The notes: generated by a model from the sequence alone, not told the origin. A DNA stretch of 64,000 nt from JAVBMJ01 sp031552535 (GCA_031552535.1 JAVBMJ010000047.1:1-64000); one strand, 5' to 3'; shown: positions 53,225 through 61,088, counted from the stretch's first letter. Numbers and translations: made by a program.

Positions 53225-55558
53225 ATGATTAATAGGATAATAAACATACTGGCATTGCTTCTGCTCTGCATCGCCGGGCGGGGGCAGCACGTCCATGACC
53301 ATCCGGCGCACGGGATTCGCCGGGATACCGTGGCCCTAAGCGCGCCCCGGACGGTCGTTTACCATCTGCATATTTCGGATACGACGGTCAACTACACCGG
53401 CAAACCGCGCCGGGCCATCGCCGTCAACGGCCAAATACCGGGGCCGGAGCTGCGCTTCACCGAGGGCGACACGGCCGAGATCCATGTGCACAACACGCTC
53501 CGCACCGAAAGTTCCGTCCACTGGCACGGGCTGATCCTGCCCAACCGCATGGACGGGGTGCCCTACCTGACCACGGCGCCGATCCCGGCCGGAGGAACGG
53601 CGGTTTACCGCTTCCCCCTGGTACAGAGCGGCACCTACTGGTATCATTCCCACACCGGCCTGCAGGAACAGATCGGATTGTACGGCCCTTTGGTCATTGA
53701 AAAACGTGAGGACGCCCCGATGAAAGAATACACCCTGTTGTTGAGCGACTGGACCGACGAGCGCCCCGGGGAAGTCCACCGCAGCCTGCGGGCGATGAAC
53801 GACTGGTACCTGATCCAAAAAAAAGCCGTGCAAAGCTACGGCGAGGCGCTCGTGACCGGCAACTTCAGCGTGAAACTCGTCAGCGAGTGGAAGCGCCAGC
53901 ACGCGATGGACGTGAGCGACGTCTATTACGGCGCGCTGCTGGCTAACGGACGGCGGGAGGCGGAATTCCCGCAGCTCATGCCCGGCGAGAAACTACGCCT
54001 GCGGGTGATCAACGGCAGCTCGTCGACCTATTTCTGGCTTCAATTCGCCGGGGGAAAGCTAACGGTCGCGGCCAGCGACGGGAAAGAGGTTGTTCCCGTG
54101 GAGGTAGACCGGATGATCGTCGGGGTGGCCGAAACGTACGACCTGATCGTGTCCATCCCCGATGCGATGAGTTATGAATTTCGCGCCACGGCCGAAGACC
54201 GCACGGGCCACGCCTCGTTGTGGCTGGGCGGAGGAATGAAGATGCCCGCCCCCGGCCTGCCGCGCCTCGACTACTTCGCCGGGATGCGGATGATGAACGG
54301 TATGGTCAGGATGAACGGCAACGTAAAGGAGATGGGAATGAGCGCCCAGGGCATGGATATGAACGCTGTCATGTACCCCGAATTGCGGAAACCGGCTACG
54401 GCGGACTCACAGCAAAACCACGGTCACCAGGCAGCGGCGGACACGCCCAAAAGCCACGATCATAAGGAGGCGGCCCCATCCGGCGAATACGACCCGCACG
54501 CCGGCCACGGCCGGGCGGATATGTCCGCGGACGATCCACACGCAGCCCACAGTATGGGCGCTTCCCCTGCGGAGAGCGGCGGCCCGGTCACGCTCAACTA
54601 CACCATGCTGCGCTCCCCCGGGCCGACCGCCCTGCCCGGCGCCCCGTGGAATGAACTGCGCTTCACGCTCGACGGCAACATGGAGCGCTACGTCTGGTCG
54701 ATGGACGGCCGCGTGCTCTCCGAGGCCGACCGGATCCCCATCCGCCGGGGCGGGAACGTGCGCCTGATCCTGTTAAATAACAGCATGATGCGTCATCCGA
54801 TGCACCTGCACGGCCACTATTTCCGGGTTTTGAACGGCCAGGGCGACCGTGCGCCGCTGAAAAACGTGGTCGACATCATGCCCGGCGAGACGGACACGCT
54901 GGAGTTCGCCGCCACCGAAAGCGGTGACTGGTTTTTCCATTGCCACATCCTCTACCACATGATGAGCGGCATGGGGCGCGTGTTCTCCTACGGGGATTCG
55001 CCGCCCAACCCCGACATCGACCCCGATCCGACACGCAACCGCCGCCGTTTCCTGCGCGACGACCGGATGGCACACTTCATGGTTCACACCGGAGTGGAAA
55101 GCAACGGTACCCATGGCCAGGCGATGCTCGCCACGACACGCTATGCCCTGCTCGCCGACTGGCACACGGGCTGGAACGGCGCGGACGGCTACAAGGCGAC
55201 CGTGCGCGCAGGGCGTTACCTCGGGCGGATGCAGCGCTGGTTCCCCTACGCGGCATGGGATTACCATTACAGCACGGCGCACCGCGACCAGAACCGCAAT
55301 ACGCTGATGTTCGGCCTGGCGTACACGCTGCCGTTGTTCATCACGGCCGACCTTCAGGCCGACGTCGACGGACGGGTGAGGTTGGGGTTAAGCCGCCGGG
55401 ACATTCCCCTGACCACGCGCCTGCGTCTGGATATGGGTGTGAACACCGATTGGGAGTACCACTTCGACATGCGTTACATCCTTACGAAATACCTCTCCCT
55501 CGCCGGCAACTACGACAGCGACATGGGCTGGGGCGCCGGAATCACAATCACGTATTGA
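53225..55558 (+). CDS. Multicopper oxidase with C-terminal CopB-like beta-barrel domain
   Basis: The 777-residue exported protein has a signal (INILALLLLCIAGRG) and three cupredoxin domains. Copper sites are HWHG (99-102), HSHTG (141-145), HPMHLHGHYF (about 524) and FHCHILYHMMSGM (about 570). A Met/His-rich insertion (about 340-450, with MRMMNGMVRMNG and DPHAGHGRADM) resembles that of CopA. After about residue 625 the sequence changes to a beta-barrel-like region: YALLADWHTGWNGADGYKA, WFPYAAWDYHYS, LMFGLAYTLPLFITADLQAD and YLSLAGNYDSDMGWGAGITI. This resembles CopB. In Proteobacteria CopA and CopB are separate genes. It probably oxidises Cu(I) in the cell envelope. Confidence 0.9.
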   Translation: MINRIINILALLLLCIAGRGQHVHDHPAHGIRRDTVALSAPRTVVYHLHISDTTVNYTGKPRRAIAVNGQIPGPELRFTEGDTAEIHVHNTLRTESSVHWHGLILPNRMDGVPYLTTAPIPAGGTAVYRFPLVQSGTYWYHSHTGLQEQIGLYGPLVIEKREDAPMKEYTLLLSDWTDERPGEVHRSLRAMNDWYLIQKKAVQSYGEALVTGNFSVKLVSEWKRQHAMDVSDVYYGALLANGRREAEFPQLMPGEKLRLRVINGSSSTYFWLQFAGGKLTVAASDGKEVVPVEVDRMIVGVAETYDLIVSIPDAMSYEFRATAEDRTGHASLWLGGGMKMPAPGLPRLDYFAGMRMMNGMVRMNGNVKEMGMSAQGMDMNAVMYPELRKPATADSQQNHGHQAAADTPKSHDHKEAAPSGEYDPHAGHGRADMSADDPHAAHSMGASPAESGGPVTLNYTMLRSPGPTALPGAPWNELRFTLDGNMERYVWSMDGRVLSEADRIPIRRGGNVRLILLNNSMMRHPMHLHGHYFRVLNGQGDRAPLKNVVDIMPGETDTLEFAATESGDWFFHCHILYHMMSGMGRVFSYGDSPPNPDIDPDPTRNRRRFLRDDRMAHFMVHTGVESNGTHGQAMLATTRYALLADWHTGWNGADGYKATVRAGRYLGRMQRWFPYAAWDYHYSTAHRDQNRNTLMFGLAYTLPLFITADLQADVDGRVRLGLSRRDIPLTTRLRLDMGVNTDWEYHFDMRYILTKYLSLAGNYDSDMGWGAGITITY

Positions 55559-55842
55559 GCAACTGTTTAAAAATAATTACCGAAAACCCGTTGTGTATTT
55601 ATAATGCGACGAGGTTTATTTTGCAAACATTTGGGACAAAGACATATGCCCGCATTGTGGTCTCGGATCGCAGCCAGCGGAGAATGAATATCGTAGCCGG
55701 AGCGAGATATTCGGCCCTCCGCGCCGGCTGGCTGCGGGCCGACAGCTTTTGCTTTGCAAAGCCGATATTCATAAAATGAGACTTTAATGCCTCGTTCTTC
55801 TAAATGCACAACGGGTTGAGGGAAATATTCTTAAACAGTTTC
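55559..55842. repeat. Long-form palindromic element carrying intact D2 core
   Basis: GCAACTGTTTAAAAATAATT at 55559 and GGAAATATTCTTAAACAGTTTC ending 55842 are inverted termini of the GAAACTG type. Between them lies D2 (55585-55817): 17-bp ends AACCCGTTGTGTATTTA and TAAATGCACAACGGGTT enclose 199 bp that are a near-exact inverted copy of the D1 core at 46488-46680. The left border is the stop codon TGA of the copper oxidase; the right border is TCA. Confidence 0.78.
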
Positions 55843-56161
55843 TCAGCAGTGTCCACTAAAAACGAGATGAACCAGCAATACCACATTTATAATCATAAGT
55901 TTATTGGGCAAATTCAAGTAAACGGATTTGAGAAGCTGTTTTGAATTTATTAATCCCGTTCTTTTATCCTCTTTTCCGCGCCTTCCCGCGGTGTTATTCG
56001 TTAAACAGGGGCCGCTATTCGCCTCATCACACCGCGAGAAATCATCGGCAAAACAATAAAAATAATCTCGTTAACAAATCCAAACAGCTTCTGAAATGGT
56101 AAATGTGATATCGAACAAATTTCGGTTGGGCAAATTTTAGTGGACACTACTGACAGTTTCT
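55835..56161. mobile_element. Small element with 18-bp terminal repeats and 9-bp target duplication (G)
   Basis: CAGCAGTGTCCACTAAAA (55844-55861) and, inverted, TTTTAGTGGACACTACTG (56135-56152) match with one difference, and ACAGTTTCT is directly repeated on both sides (55835-55843 and 56153-56161). Without the nested element A7 it is about 145 bp. The ends match those of the insertion sequence at the left edge of the window, so it is probably a non-autonomous derivative of that element. Confidence 0.88.
55929..56094 (-). repeat. Palindromic mobile element, family A, copy 7
   Basis: A 160-bp element (55932-56091), GAAGCTG to CAGCTTC, is flanked by TGA on both sides and lies inside element G. 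Confidence 0.9.
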
Positions 56162-56284
56162 GAAAGATTATCGCTCAGGGAAACGCATAATGAACGGCCT
56201 GCCGCCGGGCCAGAGTCCGCCTAAATTTTCAATGGAAAATCAGACGGGCTCCGACCCGACGGCGTTGCCCGGGTCCGTACCCGT

Positions 56285-56959
56285 TTAGCGGAGCGAGTTC
56301 ATGCGGATACTGGCCTTGATGAATGCCAGCGCACGTATACGACTTATTTCCACCTCTTTGTCGGCATGGTGCGAGTTCTGGCTAACGAGCCTTATATACC
56401 CTTTTTTATCCGATTTCTGGATATACTTCACCATGATATATTCCTCTCCTTCGATGTCGAGCGACAAAAGGTACATTTCACCCCAGAGTATATTGTTCTC
56501 GATATCGCTTATCTGTTTGTACAGCACTATATCCCCGCTTTTGAGCAGCGGGTACATGCTGTCCCCGACGACGTATATCGCCCCGTCGCACTTCGGCAGG
56601 TTTGGGATGTGGATGTAGTCGATGGGTTCGAGTTTCGCCTTATGCAGGAACAACGGCACCAATCCGGCCGTACCCTCTATATTATATAAGGGCACGCTCT
56701 GTATCGGGATTATCTTGTCGGTCGATCCTATGCGGGGGATATACTCTTTGGCCACGGTGAACATGTCGGCTGTCTCGTCTTCGAACCATTCCGGATTAAT
56801 ATTCAATTCTTGAACCAAGATATTTTTATTTCTCTCCGACAATGCGGCTTTCCCGGTCTCTATCATCGACAGGGCGCTCTTTTTGACGCCGAGGATGCCT
56901 GCGAGCTTCTCCTGGGTCATGCCTAACTGGCTGCGGATCAATTTAAGATGATTGGCCAT
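56285..56959 (-). CDS. XRE-family / S24 LexA-like phage-type repressor
   Basis: The 224-residue repressor has a helix-turn-helix at residues 5-60 (KLIRSQLGMTQEKLAGILGV, KSALSMIETGKAALS) and an S24 self-cleaving peptidase domain. The catalytic serine is Ser134 in VGDSMYP and the lysine is Lys178 in YIMVKYIQKS. It should repress phage-type genes and be inactivated during the SOS response by RecA. It is transcribed left from a promoter that overlaps a rightward promoter. No integrase or structural phage genes are nearby, so it belongs to a remnant. Confidence 0.93.
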   Translation of the reverse strand: MANHLKLIRSQLGMTQEKLAGILGVKKSALSMIETGKAALSERNKNILVQELNINPEWFEDETADMFTVAKEYIPRIGSTDKIIPIQSVPLYNIEGTAGLVPLFLHKAKLEPIDYIHIPNLPKCDGAIYVVGDSMYPLLKSGDIVLYKQISDIENNILWGEMYLLSLDIEGEEYIMVKYIQKSDKKGYIRLVSQNSHHADKEVEISRIRALAFIKASIRMNSLR

Positions 56960-57001
56960 GTCAAAATAAGTTAAAAAAATGTATTATTTATGCTGATTAT
57001 G

Positions 57002-57070
57002 TTTGGAAAGTTCAATAATTGATTGTATATTTGTCCTGCAAAGTTAAATAATTTATTTTTAATCTACAAA
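57002..57070. promoter_or_regulatory. Divergent promoters with candidate operator between S24 repressor and rightward ORFs
   Basis: Rightward: TTTG 57002-57005, 20-bp spacer, TATATTTG 57026-57033. Leftward: complement TTTG 57067-57070, 20-bp spacer, TAACTTTG 57039-57046. The inverted repeat TCAAT-A-ATTGA (57012-57022) lies in the spacer of the rightward promoter and is a plausible repressor site. The layout resembles a phage genetic switch. Confidence 0.7.
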
Positions 57071-57085
57071 ATTTTCCAGGTTTAT

Positions 57086-57252
57086 TAAGAAGTTGTTTTG
57101 AATTTATTAATCCCGTTCTTTTATTCTCTTTTCCGCGCTTTCCCGCGGTGTAATTCGTTAAACAGGGGCCGCTATTCGCCTCATCCCACCGCGAAAAATC
57201 ATCGGCAAAACAATATAAAATAATCTCGTTAACAAATCCAAACAGCTACTAA
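57086..57252 (-). repeat. Palindromic mobile element, family A, copy 8
   Basis: A 161-bp element (57089-57249), GAAGTTG to CAGCTAC, has TAA on both sides. The ends carry private changes (GAAGTTG, CTAC) that break the terminal pairing, while the interior is intact. It lies between the rightward promoter of the repressor switch and the first rightward gene. Confidence 0.87.
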
Positions 57253-57339
57253 GGCGGTCCCGGCGCGCCTCCCGTACCGGAGTTCGAAACCATATAAACA
57301 CTAACCCTTTATATTAACCTACTTTTGTCAGAAAAAGCC

Positions 57340-57627
57340 ATGATTGCTATCAGTACATCCGTTTATGCCGCGTTAGCCGCGAGACTCACCGATGAAATCG
57401 GCGGGGCAAATTACTACAATGGCTCGATAGAAGCCGATTTCGGCGAGGTGAACGCCACATTTCGTGCCACACTCATCGTCTACCACCACACACCGATGCA
57501 TCCTGCCGACCAGTCGCCCGTACGCGACATTGTACCGGTGTGGTGGCAATTCGACACCTCGCTGCCCGAAGGAGCGGCACTCAACGACTTCGACTGGTAC
57601 GAACTGAAAGCACTCATGGTGCAGTAA
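57340..57627 (+). CDS. Small protein of unknown function in the phage remnant
   Basis: The 95-residue protein starts MIAISTSVYAALAARLTDEI and is followed by GSIEADFGEVNATFRATLIV and DIVPVWWQFDTSLP. There is no recognisable family. A -7-like TACTTTTG at 57320-57327 is close to the ATG at 57340; an in-frame TTG at 57325 would overlap it. It is expressed rightward, away from the S24 repressor. It may be a small phage or mobile-element accessory protein. Confidence 0.6.
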   Translation: MIAISTSVYAALAARLTDEIGGANYYNGSIEADFGEVNATFRATLIVYHHTPMHPADQSPVRDIVPVWWQFDTSLPEGAALNDFDWYELKALMVQ

Positions 57628-57735
57628 GGGCTTGTTTGTATTTCCTGTGAAGATAGACAGGCCCGGAAAACCACTTAGGAGCACCGGTGGCTGCGGCCGG
57701 ACTCCAGGGTGTGATTATTTGTAAAATATTTTATT

Positions 57736-57984
57736 ATGAACCCTTTATCTTTTTTAAGACGACTTGCGCCAGGCGCAAAGTCAGGCTTCAAAGACCTCTG
57801 GAAGTCACTCTTCAACTCAATCCTCACCATGATCCTCGATCATTGCAAAGACTTCGTGGCCGGGTACATCGACCGCATGCAGCAGCAACTCGCAAAGCAG
57901 GCAGGTGGGGATCCCGCCCCAGACGACGGCCAATCCGTCGGCAACGAGGTTGCGCCCGCCCCGCCGGGAAACAAAATCCCTTAA
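57736..57984 (+). CDS. Small amphipathic protein of unknown function
   Basis: The 82-residue ORF encodes MNPLSFLRRLAPGAKSGFKD followed by an amphipathic helix (LWKSLFNSILTMILDHCKDF) and a Pro/Ala-rich tail. A terminator 30 bp after the stop supports a real transcript. It may interact with membranes or be a remnant protein; I do not recognise it. It sits in the small-ORF group between the repressor and the terminase. Confidence 0.5.
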   Translation: MNPLSFLRRLAPGAKSGFKDLWKSLFNSILTMILDHCKDFVAGYIDRMQQQLAKQAGGDPAPDDGQSVGNEVAPAPPGNKIP

Positions 57985-58013
57985 TCGAGCCGTAGTATTG
58001 CAGAGGGGGACGC

Positions 58014-58044
58014 CGGCAGGCTCCATACGGAGCCTGCCGTTTTT
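58014..58044 (+). terminator. Rho-independent terminator
   Basis: CGGCAGGCTCC (58014-58024) pairs perfectly with GGAGCCTGCCG (58029-58039) with a 4-base loop ATAC, followed by TTTTT. It closes the transcript of the small ORFs after the S24 switch. Confidence 0.94.
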
Positions 58045-58092
58045 GTCACCGGCCGGACGCGGTGCGATGCGTCTCTTGACATTACTCGGGAC

Positions 58093-58256
58093 TAAGAAAC
58101 TGTTTAAAAATATTAATCTTGTTTTTTTCCTGTTTGCCGCGCTTTTCCGCGGTGGGATTCGTTAAACAGGAGGCACTATTCGCCTCATCCCACCGCAAAA
58201 AATCATCGGCAAACAACTATAAAATAACTGCGGTAATATTCTTAAACAGTTTCTAA
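58093..58256 (-). repeat. Hybrid palindromic element (H)
   Basis: A 158-bp element (58096-58253) lies between TAA triplets. Its termini are of type B (GAAACTGTTTAAA, TTAAACAGTTTC) but its inner hairpin and core are of type A (CCGCGGTGGGATTCGTTAAA and CACTATTCGCCTCATC). It looks recombinant. Confidence 0.82.
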
Positions 58257-58548
58257 GTCACATTAACACGCCTTAAATCAATTCCGGCCTTGCATGCAAG
58301 GCCGCCGGCCCGCAGCCACCCGGCGCGGAGGGCCGGACTATCTCGCCACCCATGGCACCGGTCCGTCCCCCGCTGGCAGCGAGCCAGGCCGGAGCAGGAT
58401 AGTATCGGAAGGCGCCGTACATACCTCTCCTCCGAAGCAAAGTAATATCAAAAGACGCGATGCGTCCGCGGTGCGTCCGGGCTGACTCTCCTCCGAAGCA
58501 ATGTAATATCAAAAGACGCGATGCGTCCGGCGAAAAAATTATACAATT

Positions 58549-59607
58549 ATGGAACAGATGGAAAATATCTTGTTAAAACGTCTTGAGAGCAAGGCATTGC
58601 GTGGTCTGGCACGGTTGGCGTCGGGTTTTACGCTACGTGAGCGGAAGAGCACCTATGATATCGATGTGTCGGGCGAACGCGTACTGAAGGGCGAGGTGGT
58701 CACTTCGAAACAGGTCGCACCCGATCTGGATGCCGTGCGTTTCGTGCTGTCTAACCTTGCGCCTGCATTGTGGGGTACGAAACCGGTTTCCGGGGGAGCC
58801 TCCCGCATTCCCGGTACCCCGGACGGTTGCGGGGACGCTGCCGACGCAGGTTGTACGGCGGGAGCGGATCTGGGGTTGCTGTCCGACGACACGTTGCGCG
58901 AACTCCTCGCAGCCTATGGCATGGCGTCTACGGGCGATGTTGGTGCCGGGAATACCGGGGCGGCGACATGCGGTGTAGATACCGGCATATGTGGCGGGGA
59001 TGAAATTATCCTGAACCATCCGGATGATCCGGGCGGCGATCATGTCGCGGAAGACGGATTTAACGGCCGTCACGGACTAAATACTATTGAATATGAAATC
59101 ATTAAATCAGAATACTCTCCCGGAGCCGATTCCTTGCCGGCCTCCGGTGGTGCCTTCGCACACAGCCTCCCGGCTCACGGGCCGGATACCGGACCCCACT
59201 CGGGCCATGACCTTGCCCCTGATTGGGGCACAGGTTGCCATGCCCGTCGTCCTGCCGTCGCCACGGAGCGTGGAGGACGAGATGGCCCGCCGCCACCTGG
59301 AGGACTTCACCCGGGCCATGATGCCGTCGATAGACCTGCATGGCGCCTTTCACGGGAGTTACTACCGCCTGCTGGAATTTTTCGCCAGGGGCCGCATAAG
59401 CCGCCTGGCGGTTTCGCTGCCGCCCCAGCACGGCAAATCGCTGGCAGCGTCGCAGCTTCTGCCCGCGTTCCTGCTGGGGCTCAACCCCGACCTGCGGATA
59501 GCCGTGGCGAGCTACAATGCGCTGATGGCGTCGCGCTTCAACCGCCGGGTGCAGCGCATCGTCGACTCTCCGCGCTACCGCTCGATATTTCCCGGAACGC
59601 GGATTAA
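58549..59607 (+). CDS. Protein upstream of terminase with long out-of-frame overlap
   Basis: The frame begins MEQMENILLKRLESKALRGL and contains TYDIDVSGERVLKGEVVTSK and DTLRELLAAYGMASTGDVG, a plausible small protein of about 175 residues, perhaps a small-terminase or adaptor-like protein. After about residue 180 the sequence turns Pro/Gly/Arg-rich and overlaps the terminase gene from 59087 to the stop at 59607 in another frame. That part looks like a shadow of terminase codons. I infer that its normal stop was lost or shifted. It is in the same orientation as the terminase. Function is unproven. Confidence 0.45.
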   Translation: MEQMENILLKRLESKALRGLARLASGFTLRERKSTYDIDVSGERVLKGEVVTSKQVAPDLDAVRFVLSNLAPALWGTKPVSGGASRIPGTPDGCGDAADAGCTAGADLGLLSDDTLRELLAAYGMASTGDVGAGNTGAATCGVDTGICGGDEIILNHPDDPGGDHVAEDGFNGRHGLNTIEYEIIKSEYSPGADSLPASGGAFAHSLPAHGPDTGPHSGHDLAPDWGTGCHARRPAVATERGGRDGPPPPGGLHPGHDAVDRPAWRLSRELLPPAGIFRQGPHKPPGGFAAAPARQIAGSVAASARVPAGAQPRPADSRGELQCADGVALQPPGAAHRRLSALPLDISRNAD

Positions 59608-60697
59608 AAGTCCCGGCACGCGTGCCGGAGGCCATGTCCGCACAGCGTCGGAGTTCGAGGTCGTGGGGCGCAGGGGGTCGCTGATCTCCGTTGGGCGCGA
59701 AGGGTCGCTTACGGGCAATCCTGTCGATGTGTTCATCCTCGACGACCTGTATAAGGACGCTCTCGAAGCCTCGTCGCCCGTTGTACGCGAGAACTGCCGG
59801 GAGTGGTACTCGTCGGTGGTCAAGACCCGCCTCCACAACTCGTCGCAGGAACTGGTCGTCTTCACCCGCTGGCACGAGGATGACCTCATCGGCCACATCG
59901 CCTCGAAAGCCGTTATGACGCCGCTCACGTCATGGGAGCAACTCGACGGCGCGCCGCCCGGGGCCTGGTTCCACCTCTGCCTGGAAGCGCTCAAGGAGTC
60001 GCCTCCCACCCCCATCGACCCGCGGCGGGAGGGCGAAGCGCTCTGGCCCTCGCGCCAGTCGCCGGAGTTGCTCGCCGAGAAACGGCGCCTCGACCCGCAC
60101 TCTTTTGAGGCGCTCTACCAGGGGCGCCCCTCGTCGAAGGAGGGTCTGCTCTACGGCGACGCCCTGCGTACCTACGACACGCCGCCCGAGCGCGTGGTCA
60201 AACGTGGCAACTACACCGACACGGCCGACGCGGGCGGCGACTATCTCTGTTCGGTGTGCTACGATGTGGGTGCCGACGGGGTGATCTACCTTACCGACGT
60301 AGTTTATTCGGGTCTGGGAATGGAGGAGACCGAACATGCCGTAGCCTCGATGTTCCGCCGCGCCGGGACCCGCACGGCACTCGTCGAGAGCAACAACGGC
60401 GGCCGCGGTTTCGCCCGCGCCGTGGGCCGCCTCGCCCCCGCGGTGCATGTCGGGTGGTTCCACCAGAGTTCCAACAAAGAGGCCCGCATACTATCGAACG
60501 CCCCCGCGGTGTTGCGCCGGATCGCCGTCCCTCGCGACTGGAACCTGCGCTGGAGCGATTTCCACCGCGATGTGACCACCTACCGGCGCCTGTTCCGCGC
60601 CAACCGGCTCCACGACGCGCCCGACGTTTTGACCGGCATCGTCGAGACCGAATCCGAAGGTTCCGCGGGCCGCATCCGCCGCGTCGCCTTCGTCTGA
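59087..60697 (+). CDS. Phage terminase large subunit (orphan)
   Basis: The 536-residue packaging ATPase/nuclease has the adenine and Walker A-like motif LPPQHGKSLAAS (112-118), Walker B VFILDDLYKD (216-221 region), coupling motif FTRWHEDDLIG, and an RNase H-like nuclease domain with YDVGADGVIYLTDVVYSGL and LVESNNGGRGFARAV. Portal, capsid and tail genes are absent, so this is a remnant or a gene recruited for another use. It is well conserved with no internal stops. Base composition is GC-rich like the chromosome, which suggests long residence. Confidence 0.9.
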   Translation: MNMKSLNQNTLPEPIPCRPPVVPSHTASRLTGRIPDPTRAMTLPLIGAQVAMPVVLPSPRSVEDEMARRHLEDFTRAMMPSIDLHGAFHGSYYRLLEFFARGRISRLAVSLPPQHGKSLAASQLLPAFLLGLNPDLRIAVASYNALMASRFNRRVQRIVDSPRYRSIFPGTRIKSPGTRAGGHVRTASEFEVVGRRGSLISVGREGSLTGNPVDVFILDDLYKDALEASSPVVRENCREWYSSVVKTRLHNSSQELVVFTRWHEDDLIGHIASKAVMTPLTSWEQLDGAPPGAWFHLCLEALKESPPTPIDPRREGEALWPSRQSPELLAEKRRLDPHSFEALYQGRPSSKEGLLYGDALRTYDTPPERVVKRGNYTDTADAGGDYLCSVCYDVGADGVIYLTDVVYSGLGMEETEHAVASMFRRAGTRTALVESNNGGRGFARAVGRLAPAVHVGWFHQSSNKEARILSNAPAVLRRIAVPRDWNLRWSDFHRDVTTYRRLFRANRLHDAPDVLTGIVETESEGSAGRIRRVAFV

Positions 60698-60762
60698 TCC
60701 CGCCCCGCCACATTTTTTTGGGGCAAAACAATATCGAACGGCACAATACGACGGACTTTCAT

Positions 60763-60770
60763 TATATTTG
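60763..60770 (+). promoter_or_regulatory. -7 promoter element of the small wHTH gene
   Basis: TATATTTG, 26 bp upstream of the ATG at 60797, matches TAnnTTTG. Confidence 0.6.
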
Positions 60771-60796
60771 CCGCAGATCCTATAAATAAAAGCATT

Positions 60797-60967
60797 ATGG
60801 AAAAGAAGATTCTCGACACTCTCGGACAAAAGGGGGCAATGAAAGCAGGCGATATCGCCACGGCAATAGGCGAATCGAAAGACGATGTAGCCAAAACGAT
60901 CAAAAAAATGGTGAAGGACGGCTCTGTAATGCAGCCGAAGATGTGCTTCTACGACGTGAAGAAGTAG
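60797..60967 (+). CDS. Small winged-helix transcriptional regulator-like protein (56 residues)
   Basis: The ORF reads MEKKILDTLGQK, then AMKAGDIATAIGESKDDVAK, TIKKMVKDGSVMQPKM and ends CFYDVKK. It resembles the small winged helix-turn-helix proteins common in Bacteroides (KAGDIA and lysine-rich recognition helix, then a short wing). It has its own promoter and a terminator 60 bp downstream, so it is probably an independent regulator. The predicted mass is about 6 kDa. DNA binding is inferred from the family pattern. Confidence 0.75.
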   Translation: MEKKILDTLGQKGAMKAGDIATAIGESKDDVAKTIKKMVKDGSVMQPKMCFYDVKK

Positions 60968-61024
60968 GCGCCCGGGAGCCGTGGCCTCTCCCCGGAGGCT
61001 GTGAGCAAATGTTGGACGTTATGG

Positions 61025-61060
61025 GGCAGCCATGCAATAGCGGGCTGCCTCTTTTTTTTT
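61025..61060 (+). terminator. Rho-independent terminator
   Basis: GGCAGCC (61025-61031) pairs with GGCTGCC (61043-61049) with an 11-base loop, followed by a run of T (61052-61060). It follows the small wHTH gene. The T-run also forms the -33 part of the next promoter. Confidence 0.9.
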
Positions 61061-61088
61061 GCGGTTAAGCCGGTTATGGTTATCTTTG
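61058..61088 (+). promoter_or_regulatory. Promoter for the 61216 beta-barrel gene
   Basis: TTTG (61058-61061), a 19-bp spacer and TATCTTTG (61081-61088) match the consensus. The -33 box uses the end of the terminator T-run. The start codon is 127 nt downstream, giving a long leader. Confidence 0.65.

Larger units (their letters stand above)
57985..58548. other. Repeat-rich spacer before the terminase genes
   Basis: It contains a terminator (58014-58044), hybrid element H (58096-58253), a fragment of family F (ACATTAACACGCCTTAA at 58260-58276), a D-like core (CGGCCCGCAGCCACCCGGCG, about 58309-58328) and three copies of the short GACGC palindrome (58041-58086, 58430-58470, 58490-58530). No gene is supported. 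Confidence 0.6.

Noticed and set aside
57687..57995. 102-codon ORF overlapping the small ORF at 57736
   Set aside because: Other frame; Arg-rich shadow sequence, while the 57736 frame has a coherent amphipathic helix.
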